A DNA stretch of 64,000 bases from Rheum nobile. Lineage: Eukaryota > Streptophyta > Magnoliopsida > Caryophyllales > Polygonaceae. The DNA lies in assembly GCA_027886185.1 (NCBI GenBank), contig WOAB01000056.1, forward strand, positions 11,966,001 through 12,030,000, in the 5' to 3' direction. This document shows, in pieces, positions 35,636 through 46,224 of the stretch. The number at the start of each line of letters is the position of its first letter. Positions within the stretch are counted from its first letter, which is position 1. Below the pieces are notes generated by a model, which ran no database searches, was not told the origin of the DNA, and saw nothing but the letters and a program-made list of their open reading frames with translations. The translations under genes were made by a program, and so were the position numbers.

Positions 35636-36059
35636 TAGGGTTGAGCAAAATCCGGTCCGGCCCAGAAATTTGGACCGGACCGGACCGAATTGGATTGGAT
35701 CGGACCGGTCCTAACCGGTCCGGTCTCCGGTCCATAGAATTCCAACATTTCGGGTCCGGTCTGGTCCGGTCCAAATCCGGTCCGGTCCGACCCGGAATTT
35801 TAAAAAAAATATTAATTAAGGTTTTAAAATTTAGATTTTAAGGTTTAGGATTTAGGATAAATTATATTTAATAGTAAATTATATTTAAATTTGAGAATTT
35901 TTTTCATATTTAATTTAATTAAATTATATTAAAATTAAAAAAAATACAAAATCGGTCCAAATAGGACCGGATATTTTCGGTCCGGATTCCGGTCCACCAA
36001 TTTTGGTGTTTCCGGGTCCGAGTCGGTCCGGTCCGGGTTTGGACCAGTGCTCATCCCTA
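35636..36059. mobile_element. CCGGTCCGG-rich hAT-type MITE, copy 1, TSD AGTGATAG
   Basis: Ends are TAGGGTTGAGCA and TGCTCATCCCTA, an inverted repeat, flanked by the perfect 8-bp duplication AGTGATAG (35628-35635 and 36060-36067), as hAT transposases make. Internally GGACCGG/CCGGTCC repeats at both sides surround an AT-rich core, so the 424-bp element can fold on itself. No coding capacity. A second copy is at 55418-55858. Confidence 0.85.
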
Positions 36060-36097
36060 AGTGATAGGGAAGGGAAATGGAGGTTTTTTTCAAAACT

Positions 36098-36150
36098 ACT
36101 CCCTCCGTCCCATTATATTTCAATATATGTGACAATAACGTATTTGAATA
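36098..36150. mobile_element. Stowaway MITE end, truncated
   Basis: CTACTCCCTCCGTCCCATTA is the standard Stowaway (Tc1/mariner) terminal inverted repeat. No matching GGGACGGAGGGAGTA occurs downstream, so only one end is left. Confidence 0.5.
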
Positions 36151-36247
36151 ACTAGTTAAGTTTGAAAAATGCATACAGGGAAACGAAGTACCTTGAGATT
36201 AAAATTTTAATCGAGCGCATCAAAAACTGATATCATTTGAACCCAAC

Positions 36248-36440
36248 TGTGGGGACATAAACCTGTCACCTCACATGGGCTGCGGCCCAGAGGAGGTGGT
36301 GTCAAGGAAGGTAAGCCTTCCTTGGTAAAGGGAGAGGTCTCAGGTTCGAGACCCTCCAACAACCTTCAGGATTAATTCTGAGATGGGTTGGGGGCTGCTG
36401 GGCTGCAGCCCATGTGAGGTGACAGGTTTATGTCCCCACA
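36248..36440. mobile_element. Foldback tRNA-SINE-like element, short copy
   Basis: The ends TGTGGGGACATAAACCTGTC and its complement pair perfectly over about 36 bp (to GGGCTGC). The interior keeps one arm of a longer palindrome (see 39084-39372): GGAGGTGGTGTCAA followed by GGTTCGAGACC at 36343-36353, the latter a good Pol III B-box. Most of the opposite arm is missing, so this copy derives from the long form by internal deletion. No clear target duplication. Confidence 0.7.
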
Positions 36441-36850
36441 CAAGAGTTTACGCTTGAGAACGCAATATTCTAATCTTGAACTCAGAGCAATCCAGGGCAA
36501 AAGGTCCTGGGATTTCAATGGCACAGACGACACAAAAGAGGTGCAAACCCAAACACCAAGTAGTCTTACCAAGCTACCCCACACAGCTACACCTCGAAGA
36601 TCCAGTATTACCAAAGGAACCAGAAAAGACTCACTCCAAAAGGAGACCGAAACCAATGAAATCAGATAAATTAACTAGCATACCAGTACACTATTCTTTC
36701 AGTTCTAACCTTGGAGAGGAGGAGAAGAAGGAGAGGAAGCTACCTTGGAAGCCAGCCATGGAGGAGAAGAAGGAGAGGAAGCTCGTGAGGGGTAATGAGT
36801 AGACCGCGGGAACCCTAGCAACCAGCCACTTCGATCTTCAATTTGGGATT
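36441..36850 (-). other. Possible 5' fragment of a gene on the minus strand
   Basis: On the minus strand a CT-rich leader (about 36840-36770) precedes ATGGCTGGCTTCCAAG at 36760 with two donor-like sites (CCAAG|GTAGCT, CCAAG|GTTAGA). Downstream, 36219-36247 matches the 3' end of the intron of the neighbouring host gene (34368-34397) at 28 of 30 bases. A truncated paralogue or duplicated promoter is possible; no protein can be assigned. Confidence 0.3.
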
Positions 36851-37099
36851 AAAATCACATGAGGGCCATATGTTTAATGTCACGTGATTGGCACATGCTT
36901 CTACGTCCCCAATATCTCATATCCATTTTAGTAATTTTACACCCTAATTTTACTACCCCATAAATTTTGTTTACTGAACACCCAAAATTTCACTTCAACT
37001 ACCTAACTTCAGTTTCAGCTACTACTTCAGTTTCAGCTTCCTTCAACTCACTTCAACTTATTACTTATCGGACAAGCCCTAAATCGGTTCAGTTCATCA

Positions 37100-37719
37100 C
37101 TTGCTTTTCTTCTTCTTCCCTATCATGTTTTACAATTCTTCTATAAGACAATGTCATCGTCAAGTGATAACGAAGGTGATTCGAGCAACGTCAACCTCTC
37201 TCATTCATGAATGATACTTTCGGAATTCTGATTCGAAATGAGATAAATTTACTGAACTTGTTATAGTACAATAATTTATAATGAACAGTTCTATCGAATA
37301 ATTTAGGATAAGTTGATTGTATTACTCAAAGTTTCCTACAATGTTGTATAATTTTGATAATATGTTATTGAATTGAATAATGTGAGAATGATTTATATGG
37401 TGTAAAATGAGAATGATCCTATGACTCTTTGATGAAGATAAATTCAAAGGCTTGGATCACACTTTCATTAAAAGGGGCACATGACCCCTTGATCAACTTT
37501 TCTTTGACCGTCGGCGTTGACCGGCCAATTTTTTTGGGCGGATTTTTAATAAAAGTTGAGTTTCTTTTAAAAGTCTTCCGATATTCACTCTACTATTATT
37601 TAACGTTTATTTGTCTACTTTAAGCTTAATTGTTTCGATTAAAGCCTAGGGTGACTTTGGACTTTACAGTCTGAGGTTACTGGCGTGTGGCAATACCGAC
37701 ATAAGTCGGGGGTGTTACA
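37100..37719. mobile_element. Gypsy-type LTR fragment, right end only
   Basis: The right end GACATAAGTCGGGGGTGTTACA (in part) is a typical chromovirus LTR end like that at 13187. It cuts into a Copia gag-protease frame. The left boundary and a target duplication were not found, so the start given is a guess and the LTR is taken as truncated. Confidence 0.5.
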
Positions 37720-38318
37720 CTGCAGCCGAAAGTTACAAGGTAACCTTCGTCATCTAACTGCCCAACCGAAAGCAAGTTTCTTTTCAAAGGAATTTGTCTG
37801 ACTCCATGCAACTCCAACATAGATCCATTCGGTGCTTTGATTCGGACATCTCATTTCCCCACGATTTCTAAGGGCTCATCATCAGCAAGATAGACTTTTC
37901 CGAAATCTCCAGAAGTATAGCGTTCCATGACGTCAGCACTGTTGCACGAATGAAACGAAGCTCCAGAATCTAACACCCAAGACTCTAATGGGCTGCTCAC
38001 GCTCAAGATCAATGCATCTGCAATATCTTATGTGGTCACATTCACTAATTTATCCTTCGACCGTGCCTTACATTCACTCTTGTAATGACCGTTCTCATCA
38101 CAATTTCAGCACTTGATTTTACTCTTGTTATTGGGTTTATCCTTCCCTCTTGAATTCGACCTACCACAATTCGATTTCGGTTTTAAATCTGACTTGCCCC
38201 TATTTCTCGTACTCAAGGCCGATCCCGAAGTAGTACCTGATGTCTTCCTGCGAATCTCTTCACTAATAATCAGATCTCTGACTTCAACGAACTTAGACTT
38301 TGTTTTCATTTTCTTTGC
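37720..38318 (-). pseudogene. Copia gag-protease relic
   Basis: On the minus strand: a basic linker, then a CCHC knuckle read as KIKC-stop-NC...HYKSEC (TGG to TGA in the knuckle), a spacer, the protease motif SWVLDSGASFHSC, and VGKWDVR-like residues interrupted by another TGA, ending LLSVGQLDDEGYLV. The 5' side is cut by a SINE at about 38318 and the 3' side by a Gypsy LTR end at 37719. No LTRs of its own are visible. Confidence 0.8.
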
Positions 38319-38545
38319 CACTTCGGTGGTGGCTTGGTGGTAAGGAGTACGGAGGGAGAAGGGCAGGTCCCGGGTTCGATCCCTGCCTGCCCCCCTTTCT
38401 CCTGGGTACCCTCCCAGGGGTTCGCCGTGCTTCTTGCCGCAAGCCGGTTTACCTGGTTCGTGGCCTTTGCCGGCTAGGTCACGGGCCCGGGGTTTACCAC
38501 CCCGCAAGTGGTAGGTTTCCTGTCATAAAAATAAAATATAAAAAA
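38319..38545 (+). mobile_element. tRNA-derived SINE
   Basis: A Pol III A-box (TGGCTTGGTGG at 38330-38340) and B-box (GGTTCGATCCC at 38373-38383) are spaced as in a tRNA. A GC-rich tRNA-unrelated body follows, ending in AAAAATAAAATATAAAAAA. It sits in the Copia gag relic. Ends are approximate; a target duplication was not resolved. It would be mobilised by LINE machinery such as that of the two LINEs nearby. Confidence 0.75.
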
Positions 38546-38615
38546 TTATGGTAATAAAAGAAACATAAAGATTAATATGCTTACAATTATGGTAATAAAA
38601 GAAACATAAAGATTG
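38546..38615. repeat. Short direct duplication after the SINE
   Basis: AATTATGGTAATAAAAGAAA plus CATAAAGATT occurs twice with a period of 41 bp (about 38546 and 38587). Confidence 0.7.
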
Positions 38616-39083
38616 TACAATTGTTGTAATCATTTTTTGTTGATGTTAATATGCTTACATTTTAAGGGTACACGGTTTACCATCAATTTGGTTGCCACAG
38701 TAGTAAATGAAGTTGAAGATGATTAAGAGCAAAAAAAATTGTTTGATGAAAAATACGTTAATAATATAATTCATTTTTTGTTAATTACTTTGTTTACCTA
38801 AAATTTTAATAGAGAATCATATCATACATGAAAGAGTCATTTCAGGTAAGAATATTGACCATACATTTTGATTACTATGTTCATTATACCATTAGACACT
38901 ATATACTCATTCAAATTTTAATAAAAATAATTTATCTTTAGTGTGTATTACGATATGACTATTAACGTTTCAATTTAAGTTTGTACTTCTAACATTCTAT
39001 ATTTCGTTGAGATTAAGGTTAACAACTTCAAGATTTATTAGCAATTGGGTTGAAGATCTTGATATATGCTAAAAAAATATACA
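38616..39083. other. AT-rich intergenic, no gene
   Basis: No open frame, repeat or element end recognised between the short duplication and the foldback element. Confidence 0.5.
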
Positions 39084-39372
39084 TGTGGGGACATAAACCT
39101 GTCACCTCACATGGGCTGCAGCCCAGCAGCCCCCAACCCATCTCAGAATTAATCCTGAAGGTTGTTGGAGGGTCTCGAACCTGAGACCTCTCCCTTTACC
39201 CTTGACACCACCTCCACTGCAGAGGAGGTGGTGTCAAAGAAGGTAAGCCTTCCTTGGTAAAGGGAGAGGTCTCAGGTTCGAGACCCTCCAACAACCTTCA
39301 GGATTAATTCTGAGATGGGTTGGGGGCTGCTGGGCTGCAGCCCATGTGAGGTGACAGGTTTATGTCCCCACA
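39084..39372. mobile_element. Foldback tRNA-SINE-like element, full palindrome
   Basis: The whole 289 bp is an inverted repeat centred near 39217: the left arm from TGTGGGGACATAAACC to CACCACCTCC and the right arm from GGAGGTGGTG back to GGTTTATGTCCCCACA. Each arm holds a tRNA-like B-box, GGTTCGAGACC at 39275-39285 on plus and 39171-39181 on minus, so two SINE-like units face head to head. The right arm has an extra insert of about 20 bp (AAGGTAAGCCTTCCTT, itself palindromic). Transcripts would form a long hairpin. Confidence 0.8.
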
Positions 39373-40605
39373 TCTTGTTAGACAACAATAACAGTAAACT
39401 ATGACTGCAATATGACTGCAATGAGCATACCAAATTAATCTGTTCTCTGCAATGAGCAGGCCCTTTCATGAATCCTATGGTAGGACCTTATCCTTCTAAC
39501 ATTTGTGGGCATTAGCCATTCTTACATTATTTTGTTCTCTGCAATGAGCAGACCAAATTTCATGGACATGCCCCTTACTAGAGGTCACCACACTGACTGT
39601 ATCCAGCCTTCAACTAGATTTAACCTCTCGTGCATTTCTTCATCGTATTTTCTGGAATATAATGCAATAATTTGTCATTTGTATACTTTTGTTTGTTGTT
39701 TTGATTTAATTATTGAGCAGCTCTTTATTAAATGCCATGTCTTGAAAGATTCTTTCCTTGCTGGCATGTTATGTATTGCAGGTTGCTGCTATGTTTAAAA
39801 TTTCATGGACATGCCCCTTACTATGGTATTTGTGCTTTTGTCTTCTCGTTGAATTGATCTTCTGGTTTTCATGTTGTTGTGGGTGCAGCTTGTCTCGTGA
39901 TATGCTCAATTCATCTCTTTCGTTTTTCACAGATTCGTAAGTAATTTGTCTGGCTCTTCAAGATTCGAGATAGTCTTGCTCTCAACAGCTACTTGATAAT
40001 ACTAGCTTGAACCTCTTTTTTTGATTTGCTGAATATGCCTAGAACAGATATGTCAAGAAAACTGATGGCAATGTTGTTTCAGCGAATATGGTGCCTTATA
40101 TTGGAACATTATTTGTAGATGTTCTCTTCATTATTGTTCCCGTGCTCCTAATTTTTGTAGATGAATATGCCTACACCAGATATCTATTATAAAGAAGTCA
40201 CTAAGGTCCTAATAATTCCACATCTCCTCTCCTTATTGTAATTTTTTTACAGTTAAGTAGTGATTCTGTTTACTGATATACTCATAAGACGAACTGTAAT
40301 TTATTCGTGATGACAATCTTCCATGAAATCTGTAATTTCGTGATGACAATCTTCCATGAAATCTGTAATTTATTCGTGATGACAATCTTCCATGAAATCT
40401 GTTTACTGGTATACTAGTGCATAGATTTCTATGTATTGACTATTGGTTCATTTTTTCTTTGACATTTAGGGCACCGAGTTTGCTTAAGTGAAGTTGGCTG
40501 GTGAATTTGAAAGGTATATCCACAAACCCTAATTAATATTTAAAGCATTGTGTGGAAGTGTATATTCCTTGTTTGAATTAGAACTAGTGTCAATGGTATA
40601 AAGTA
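39373..40605. repeat. No supported gene; several direct duplications
   Basis: TTCTCTGCAATGAGCAG occurs at about 39442 and 39536. AAATTTCATGGACATGCCCC occurs at about 39547 and 39797. A 34-36 bp unit TTCGTGATGACAATCTTCCA... occurs three times from 40303 to 40400. No coding domain is recognised; this is presumably the 5' flank of the following Harbinger element. Confidence 0.6.
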
Positions 40606-41775
40606 GATGGCTGAAAAAGTGAAGGGAAAAGGAAAAGAGAAGGGCATCATTTGGACTGAACCGCTGACTGTGATATTACTAAAGGTCTGCAAAGAGTATC
40701 AACGGTCACATGGCTATAATCAAACCTTTGATTGACCCGAAATTAATGATGAATTTGAGGGGGGAAAACGGGGATAAAGCTCTCCAAAAACTGTGCAAAA
40801 AACAAATTGGAACATATGAAAAAACTATGGAGGTCGTAGTCTGACCTACGGTACAAGGTGACAGGTGCTGGGTGGGATTCAAAGACTGAAATGGTCACAT
40901 GTGATGATGAATGGTGGAAAAGACAAAAGAAGGTATTGATTCTTTTTCCTTTCAAAATAAGTATTGGTTGTTCTTGTTTCCTTGCATTATAGTTTAATGG
41001 TTATGATATCTTATTTTCTATTTTATATTATAGGAAAAAGATGACAAGTACAGTCAATTCAGAAAGGAATCGCACCAGAGTTAAGTGATTTGTGGGACGA
41101 CGTCTTCAACCAAATTGTTGCAACGAGAAAGCACGTCGTTTCACCAAGTATGGACCCCAATTTTGTTCCTATTTTCATTAGTGATGATGATGGCAATGAA
41201 GGGGGTTCAGCAAATAAGGATTCTCTTGAGCGCAAAATGGAGAATGATCACATTGAAGACCAACAAGACCTTCAGGCCATTGTTGCTAGGGTTAATCTGG
41301 ATCTACCATATGAAGAATGCCTAGCAAATATACACAACGCATTAACTACTCCTACTCCTTCTATGTTGGGGCATCACAATCGAAGGGGAAGAGCACTAGG
41401 ATAACAACATCATCCCAAGCTGTGAGCACCAAGCGTCGGAGAAAGCAATCACCCTTAACTACTGCATTCAACGAACACATGGCTTTGGTGGGGGAGACTA
41501 GTAAGAAGATGTTATCATTGATGGAAGGTGATCTTGGTAGTACAACTGATGCACAAGAAGCCAAAAAGTATGAATACACAAATATTCTTGTTGTGCTGGA
41601 ACGAATGGTATGTGCCGAGCTGCTGGAAGAGGAGTCTAAGATCTGGTGCTTTGTCGTTAGTCAGCTTGCGTTGGAACACATACGTGAGGTGTTTATGTCT
41701 CTGCCAAAAGATTCCAACATGATGAAGTGGCTCCAGTACGAGTACGACCTCGCGTACAACCTATATCAACCGTAG
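40606..41775 (+). pseudogene. PIF/Harbinger ORF1: Myb/SANT-like DNA-binding protein
   Basis: Starts MAEKVKGKGKEKGIIWTEPL at 40606. It has the trihelix/Myb-like pattern of Harbinger ORF1 proteins: IIWTEPLTVILLKVC, KNKLEHMKKLW, then GAGWDSKTEMVTCDDEWWKR. An AAG|GTATTG donor near 40932 and a TAG|GAAAAA acceptor near 41034 join it to SDLWDDVFNQIVATRKHV and a C-terminal region ending YEYDLAYNLYQP. In-frame stops (TGA near 40734, TAG near 40830) and at least three frame changes break it. In PIF/Harbinger elements this protein helps bring the transposase to the element ends. The transposase gene follows 250 bp downstream on the same strand. Confidence 0.75.
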
Positions 41776-42030
41776 AGATTTGTATTTCACCTTCGCATCT
41801 GTATTGAACTGTTTGCAGAATTCAAAGAACTTATGTTGTGTTTTTTTCGGTTGGCAAGTTGGATGTAATGGTTTTTTTCGTGACATCTTAATTTGTAATA
41901 ACTTATGGTGTGAGCTATGGTTTAATGGTTTTATATTTCGATGTACTTGTATGTATGATTTCATTAATTTTAATGCAGTCGAGCATGTTCTAATAGTGTT
42001 GTTTATATATCATAATTGAAGGTTGTACCA

Positions 42031-43830
42031 ATGGATCAGTCTCAGTCTCTAGCTACTAGGCGAAAGATAAGACATGAGAAAAGAAAGAAGTGGATCCTCA
42101 TATGCCAAATGTGGTTGGCCTCAAGTGTACATATGTCGACGGCATATCATCAAAGGTTTATCTACAAGGTACCTTGTTTTGATTTAAAATTGACATGGTA
42201 TTTGTGGATGCGACAGATTCTAGACTCTGAATCGGACGTCAGATGTATGATTGCATTTCGAATGGAGAGACATGTCCTACAAAATCTGTGCGATGAGTTA
42301 GAGTCCAACTACGGGCTTAAAGCTTCACGCAATATGTCGGTTTTAGAGAAGGTTGGAATTTTCCTACACACGATTGCATTAGAGAGCTCCAACAGAGCTA
42401 CATGTGAGCAGTTCCAACGATCGGGAGACACGATCAGTCGTGTGATTCACCAGGTACTAGATGCGTTGGTTGGGAGGAAAACCGGGTTCAACGGGCTTGT
42501 ACGTAAACTTGTACAACCCCGTGACCGAAATTTCACAAACATTCCCAACAAAGTTTTAAGCGAGGACATATATAGCCTTTTAAAGGTATTAGTTTTTATT
42601 GATTCCGTTCTATCTTGGCAACGGTATATGATGGTTTCTAAGTTAACTTTTGTTACTGAAATAGGGTGCTATTGGATGCATTGATGGGGTGCACATGGAA
42701 TGTTCAATCCCCGAGAAAGATCAATTCCCATATCGAGGTCGTAAGGGATTCACGTCGTTTAACGTAATGGCGGTGTGCGACTTCGATATGTATTTCACAT
42801 TCATTTCCGTTGGGTGGGAAGGAAGTGCTCATGACACTAGGGTGCTGGACCACGCTCTAAACACTCCACAGATGAACTTTCCCCATCCCCCGAAAGGTAA
42901 TCTATACTTACTAAGAATGAATGAATATATATTAATGACATCAGTTGCAAGGAAATAGAGGAGATTGACAAGTTGGTGATAGTCTAATTCATTACTCACT
43001 ATGCTTGGTTGTTTTGGAAATTTATGAGTATTCATCTCTCTGGAAAAACAAGATGTATTTGATTTAGGCACTATAAAGTTATTATTGGATAGCTTTCAAT
43101 TAGCATATTTGATCACTATGTTATCCACAACGGAGTAAGTGGTAGTTGTTTACAAAGCTATCTGTGGATTGGAGTTTTGTCGAAAAAAGTAAGATGATTA
43201 CTTCTTTTTTAGCCATCTTTCTTACCTCATCAGTGATCACGTATTTTCTCGTCTATAAAGACAAAAATGACGATATGTGTTTGTTTTTATATGTTCTCTT
43301 TATCTCCAGTACCAATAGTTTAGATACGAACTTTTGATCTATTTTCCACATTATTGAAGGCAATGGATCAAGACCTTGAAAATGAGGTGATGGTCGAGGG
43401 GGATTATTCTCAAGCTATGCAGATTGATCCAAAGAGAGCCCGCTTTCGGGGTTCTTAATGCAGATTGAATACTTACATTTGTTATAATTATTTGTTTGTA
43501 GGTAGATACTATTTAGTTGACAAGAGATATCCTGATAGACTGGGATACATGGTGCCCTACTCTAAAGTCAAATATCATCAATCCCAGTTCCAGCGGGCGG
43601 ACCCAAAAAACATTCGCGAATGATTCAACCGAGTGCATTCTTCGTTGATCGAGGACGACAATAGAACAATGCTTCGGGGTTCTTAAGAAGAGATGAGAGA
43701 TCTTAAAGAGCATGCCAACCTACTCAGTTGAGACGCAAATTGACATAATTATGGCTTGTTTTGCACTGCACAATTACATTCTGAAGCACAAGCATATCCT
43801 TCTCAACCATTTTGCATTTCCAAATTCTAT
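42031..43830 (+). pseudogene. PIF/Harbinger transposase (DDE_Tnp_4), broken
   Basis: The first exon has the DUF8040-like N-terminus (FRMERHVLQNLCDELES ... VLEKVGIFLHTIALESSNRA ... QFQRSGDTISRVIHQVL). A donor at LLK|GTATTAG and acceptor AAATAG|GGTGCT (42664) lead to GAIGCIDGVHMEC (first Asp) and GWEGSAHDTRVL (second Asp). After a donor near 42896 and an acceptor near 43500 come YYLVDKRYPDRLGYMVPY and HSS; one frame away lies the third-acid block IEQCFGVLKKR, stop, EILKSMPTYSVETQID. A 1-bp frameshift plus stop codons (near 43622 and 43690) kill it. It would cut and paste the element at TWA sites. Confidence 0.8.
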
Positions 43831-44468
43831 CTAAAATCATATTCCTCTAATTCCCAACCATGTTAAAGCAATATCCAGATGAGTAAACCAAACTAAAAAA
43901 ATAATGAAATAATTGTCAGGTTTCAAGAATCAGGAGTTAGTTTTGTTAGTTTGTAGTAATATTCGCCTTCTTATACCTGAGGATTATTCTTATTGATAAT
44001 TCTTCATACAAAATGAAAATAGACAAAGCAAGAACCATTACTTTCTGATGTAGGACAAAACACAACTGAATTGAAGGTTCTCACATTACAGAGTTGAGAA
44101 GTCAGTTGAGAACTCAATTGAAGGAAATGGAAATTGACAATTTCTTCATTCGACACTCAACATAATTATACATAAAAAGGATCATAACATAGGTTCAGTT
44201 GCAAAACCACAATTACAAATAATGGCGGTTTGCAATGCATTTATTAACACAATGACACCATTATGCTTCGAACCATAAAGTAAACTAGATACACAACACA
44301 TTTAAACTTAAAAACGCATCCTCATAGCATACGAAAACAAAGACAAAGCATTTCACATTTATTCATCACTTCCGGAAGTACTCCTTATGGGAAGAAGAGT
44401 CGAGCACACAAAAACTTGATGGTCGGATTCAACGGCCTAGCACGGAACATTTTGAAACTTGGGTCCAC
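43831..44468. other. AT-rich, no gene
   Basis: No coding motif; probably the 3' region of the Harbinger element. A matching terminal inverted repeat was not found by eye. Confidence 0.4.
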
Positions 44469-44885
44469 CTACAAAAAAAATGTATCCACAAGAAGCTTGA
44501 GTGCACAAAATTCAATTCTTTCTTGAACACAACAATAATAGAAATCTCGAATGCGGTAACTCACCATCGATTTGTTCTCCCACCAATCGTCATCCCCTAT
44601 GATAGCACCAGTTATCGGGTCGCATTGAACATCGCCTGACCATTCAAGGATCTTCCATACCTTCCAAGTCTTCTTCAAAAACTCAAACTTGTTCTTCAAC
44701 ATACTATTAGTAGCCTCTCTACCAGTAGCACGACGGGACTTATCGTTTATGGTACCCCAGTCGAGAGCCACAGTTGTCCCATTTTCAACCTGATATTGTA
44801 TGCACACCTCGAGAAAATGTACTTTGTCATCATTATTCCAAGTCCAAGACAACTTAGATGCTTCTTTTGGCAACCGTAGAGCCAA
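44469..44885 (-). pseudogene. Second Myb/SANT-like ORF, cut by a LINE insertion
   Basis: The open frame carries LSWTWNNDDKVHFLEVC, then RATGREATNSMLKNKFEFLK and GAIIGDDDWWENK, the same Myb/SANT-like domain as at 40606-41775 but only loosely similar in sequence and on the opposite strand. The domain is complete and stop-free. The upstream part is separated by a 5'-truncated LINE inserted at 44886, and no convincing start codon precedes it. It may be a Harbinger companion gene or a relative of the plant L10-interacting Myb-type proteins. Confidence 0.6.
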
Positions 44886-45176
44886 GTTTTTTTTTTATTA
44901 GGTAAAAATTAAACTGAAAACCACAGAAGATACGGTTTCTCAGTCTATAGCATCCTTTCGGATGAGAATTACAAATTCTAGATAAGCTCGAATATCTTCC
45001 AAGGAACTCTACTGGACCGTCTTTGCGATGAAGTCGGCCACCACATTTGTTTCTCGAAAGACATGAAAAATCCGCACTGAAGAAAACAATTGTAAAACAC
45101 ACAGGATATCATAAATTAACATTTCAATATCCCATGGACAATGTCATATTTGATTAAGAAATTAACATTTCAATAT
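44886..45176 (-). mobile_element. 5'-truncated LINE insertion, TSD ACCGTAGAGCCAA
   Basis: A poly-A (plus-strand T run at 44887-44899) ends a minus-strand LINE whose last coding part reads VFRETNVVADFIAKTVQ, the end of a plant LINE RNase H domain (45070-45020). ACCGTAGAGCCAA flanks it at 44872-44884 and 45177-45189. The 5' end carries ATTAACATTTCAATAT twice (about 45115 and 45161), perhaps from imperfect integration. Confidence 0.8.
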
Positions 45177-45189
45177 ACCGTAGAGCCAA

Positions 45190-45759
45190 TATTAATACAA
45201 TGAAGAAATGAGTTAACCATATATATAAACATATTTATCAATAGAAAAGTAAAAGGGCCTAACTTTTTCCCTTCTTCTAGCCCGTTAGTGTAGTTGTCTT
45301 CCCTTAAGAAGAGTTGTGTCTTGCTTTGTGTGTGATGGAAGACAAAGGGAGGATAGGCATATATATAATGCAATAAAAAATAAAGGACCTAACCATATAC
45401 AAAATGAAATAAATAGGTGAATAGTTGACATACTCAATGCAAAACTATTCACATATTTCGTAGGAAAATACAAATATGATAATTTATAATAGCTACACTG
45501 TGGGACATATATATACACATAATGATGCACAAAAAGCTTGAGTGTCTTAAACAACAAACATTAGTCTTTAGTACATTACAAAGGTCATCCTAGTAGGTCA
45601 TTGCAATAACGTCCAAAAGGAGGGTCGCCCCAAAATACACAACAACATTAGTCTTTAGTACATTACAAAGGTCATCCTAGTACGTCATTGCGATAACGTC
45701 CAATACATAGCGTACGCTTACAATACATAGTGTCGCCCCAAAATAACCACATAATTACT
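45190..45759. repeat. No gene; 87-bp direct duplication
   Basis: TTAGTCTTTAGTACATTACA and the following 50 or so bases are repeated with an 87-bp period from 45561 and 45648. Otherwise AT-rich with no recognised coding sequence; presumably 3' flank of the coiled-coil gene. Confidence 0.6.
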
Positions 45760-46224
45760 TCAGACAAGCATACGGATGATACCAAATATAATAACTAAGA
45801 CAAGGAGAATGGTAACCGCCCAACCGTAATATAACCTCCCCCTTGAAACATCCAGAAGAGAAATGTTTGCAGTGAGGAGGTTGTCACGGTCCAACGCCAA
45901 CTGGACGTTTGAAGTGGCTAGTGCAGACACTTGCTCAACCAATTGTTGGTTCATATCATCCAAGTAACCCACATTCTCAAGCTCTTGTTGAACTTCACGG
46001 GTAAGATCTTCAATTTTGTTTCTACCCCAGCTAACATCCATTTCAAGCTCCACGACATGCGCACGGAGCCCTCTAGCAGCCTCTTGCATCATCCGTACAC
46101 GCGGAGATGTTTCGACCCTATCAATGAGGTCATCAAACCTTGTAGTGTCATATTCCTATGAAAGAAATTTTAGGAGGTGTAGATTGCAAGCCAAAAAAAC
46201 AATATATTAGTCACTAGTTTCTTA

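Noticed and set aside
36372..36656. 94-codon minus-strand frame
   Set aside because: It runs into the foldback element and has no domain.
38330..38383. tRNA gene suggested by A and B boxes
   Set aside because: No cloverleaf with paired acceptor stem is visible; the A-rich tail and body indicate a SINE. The same reasoning holds for the B-boxes at 36343 and 39275.
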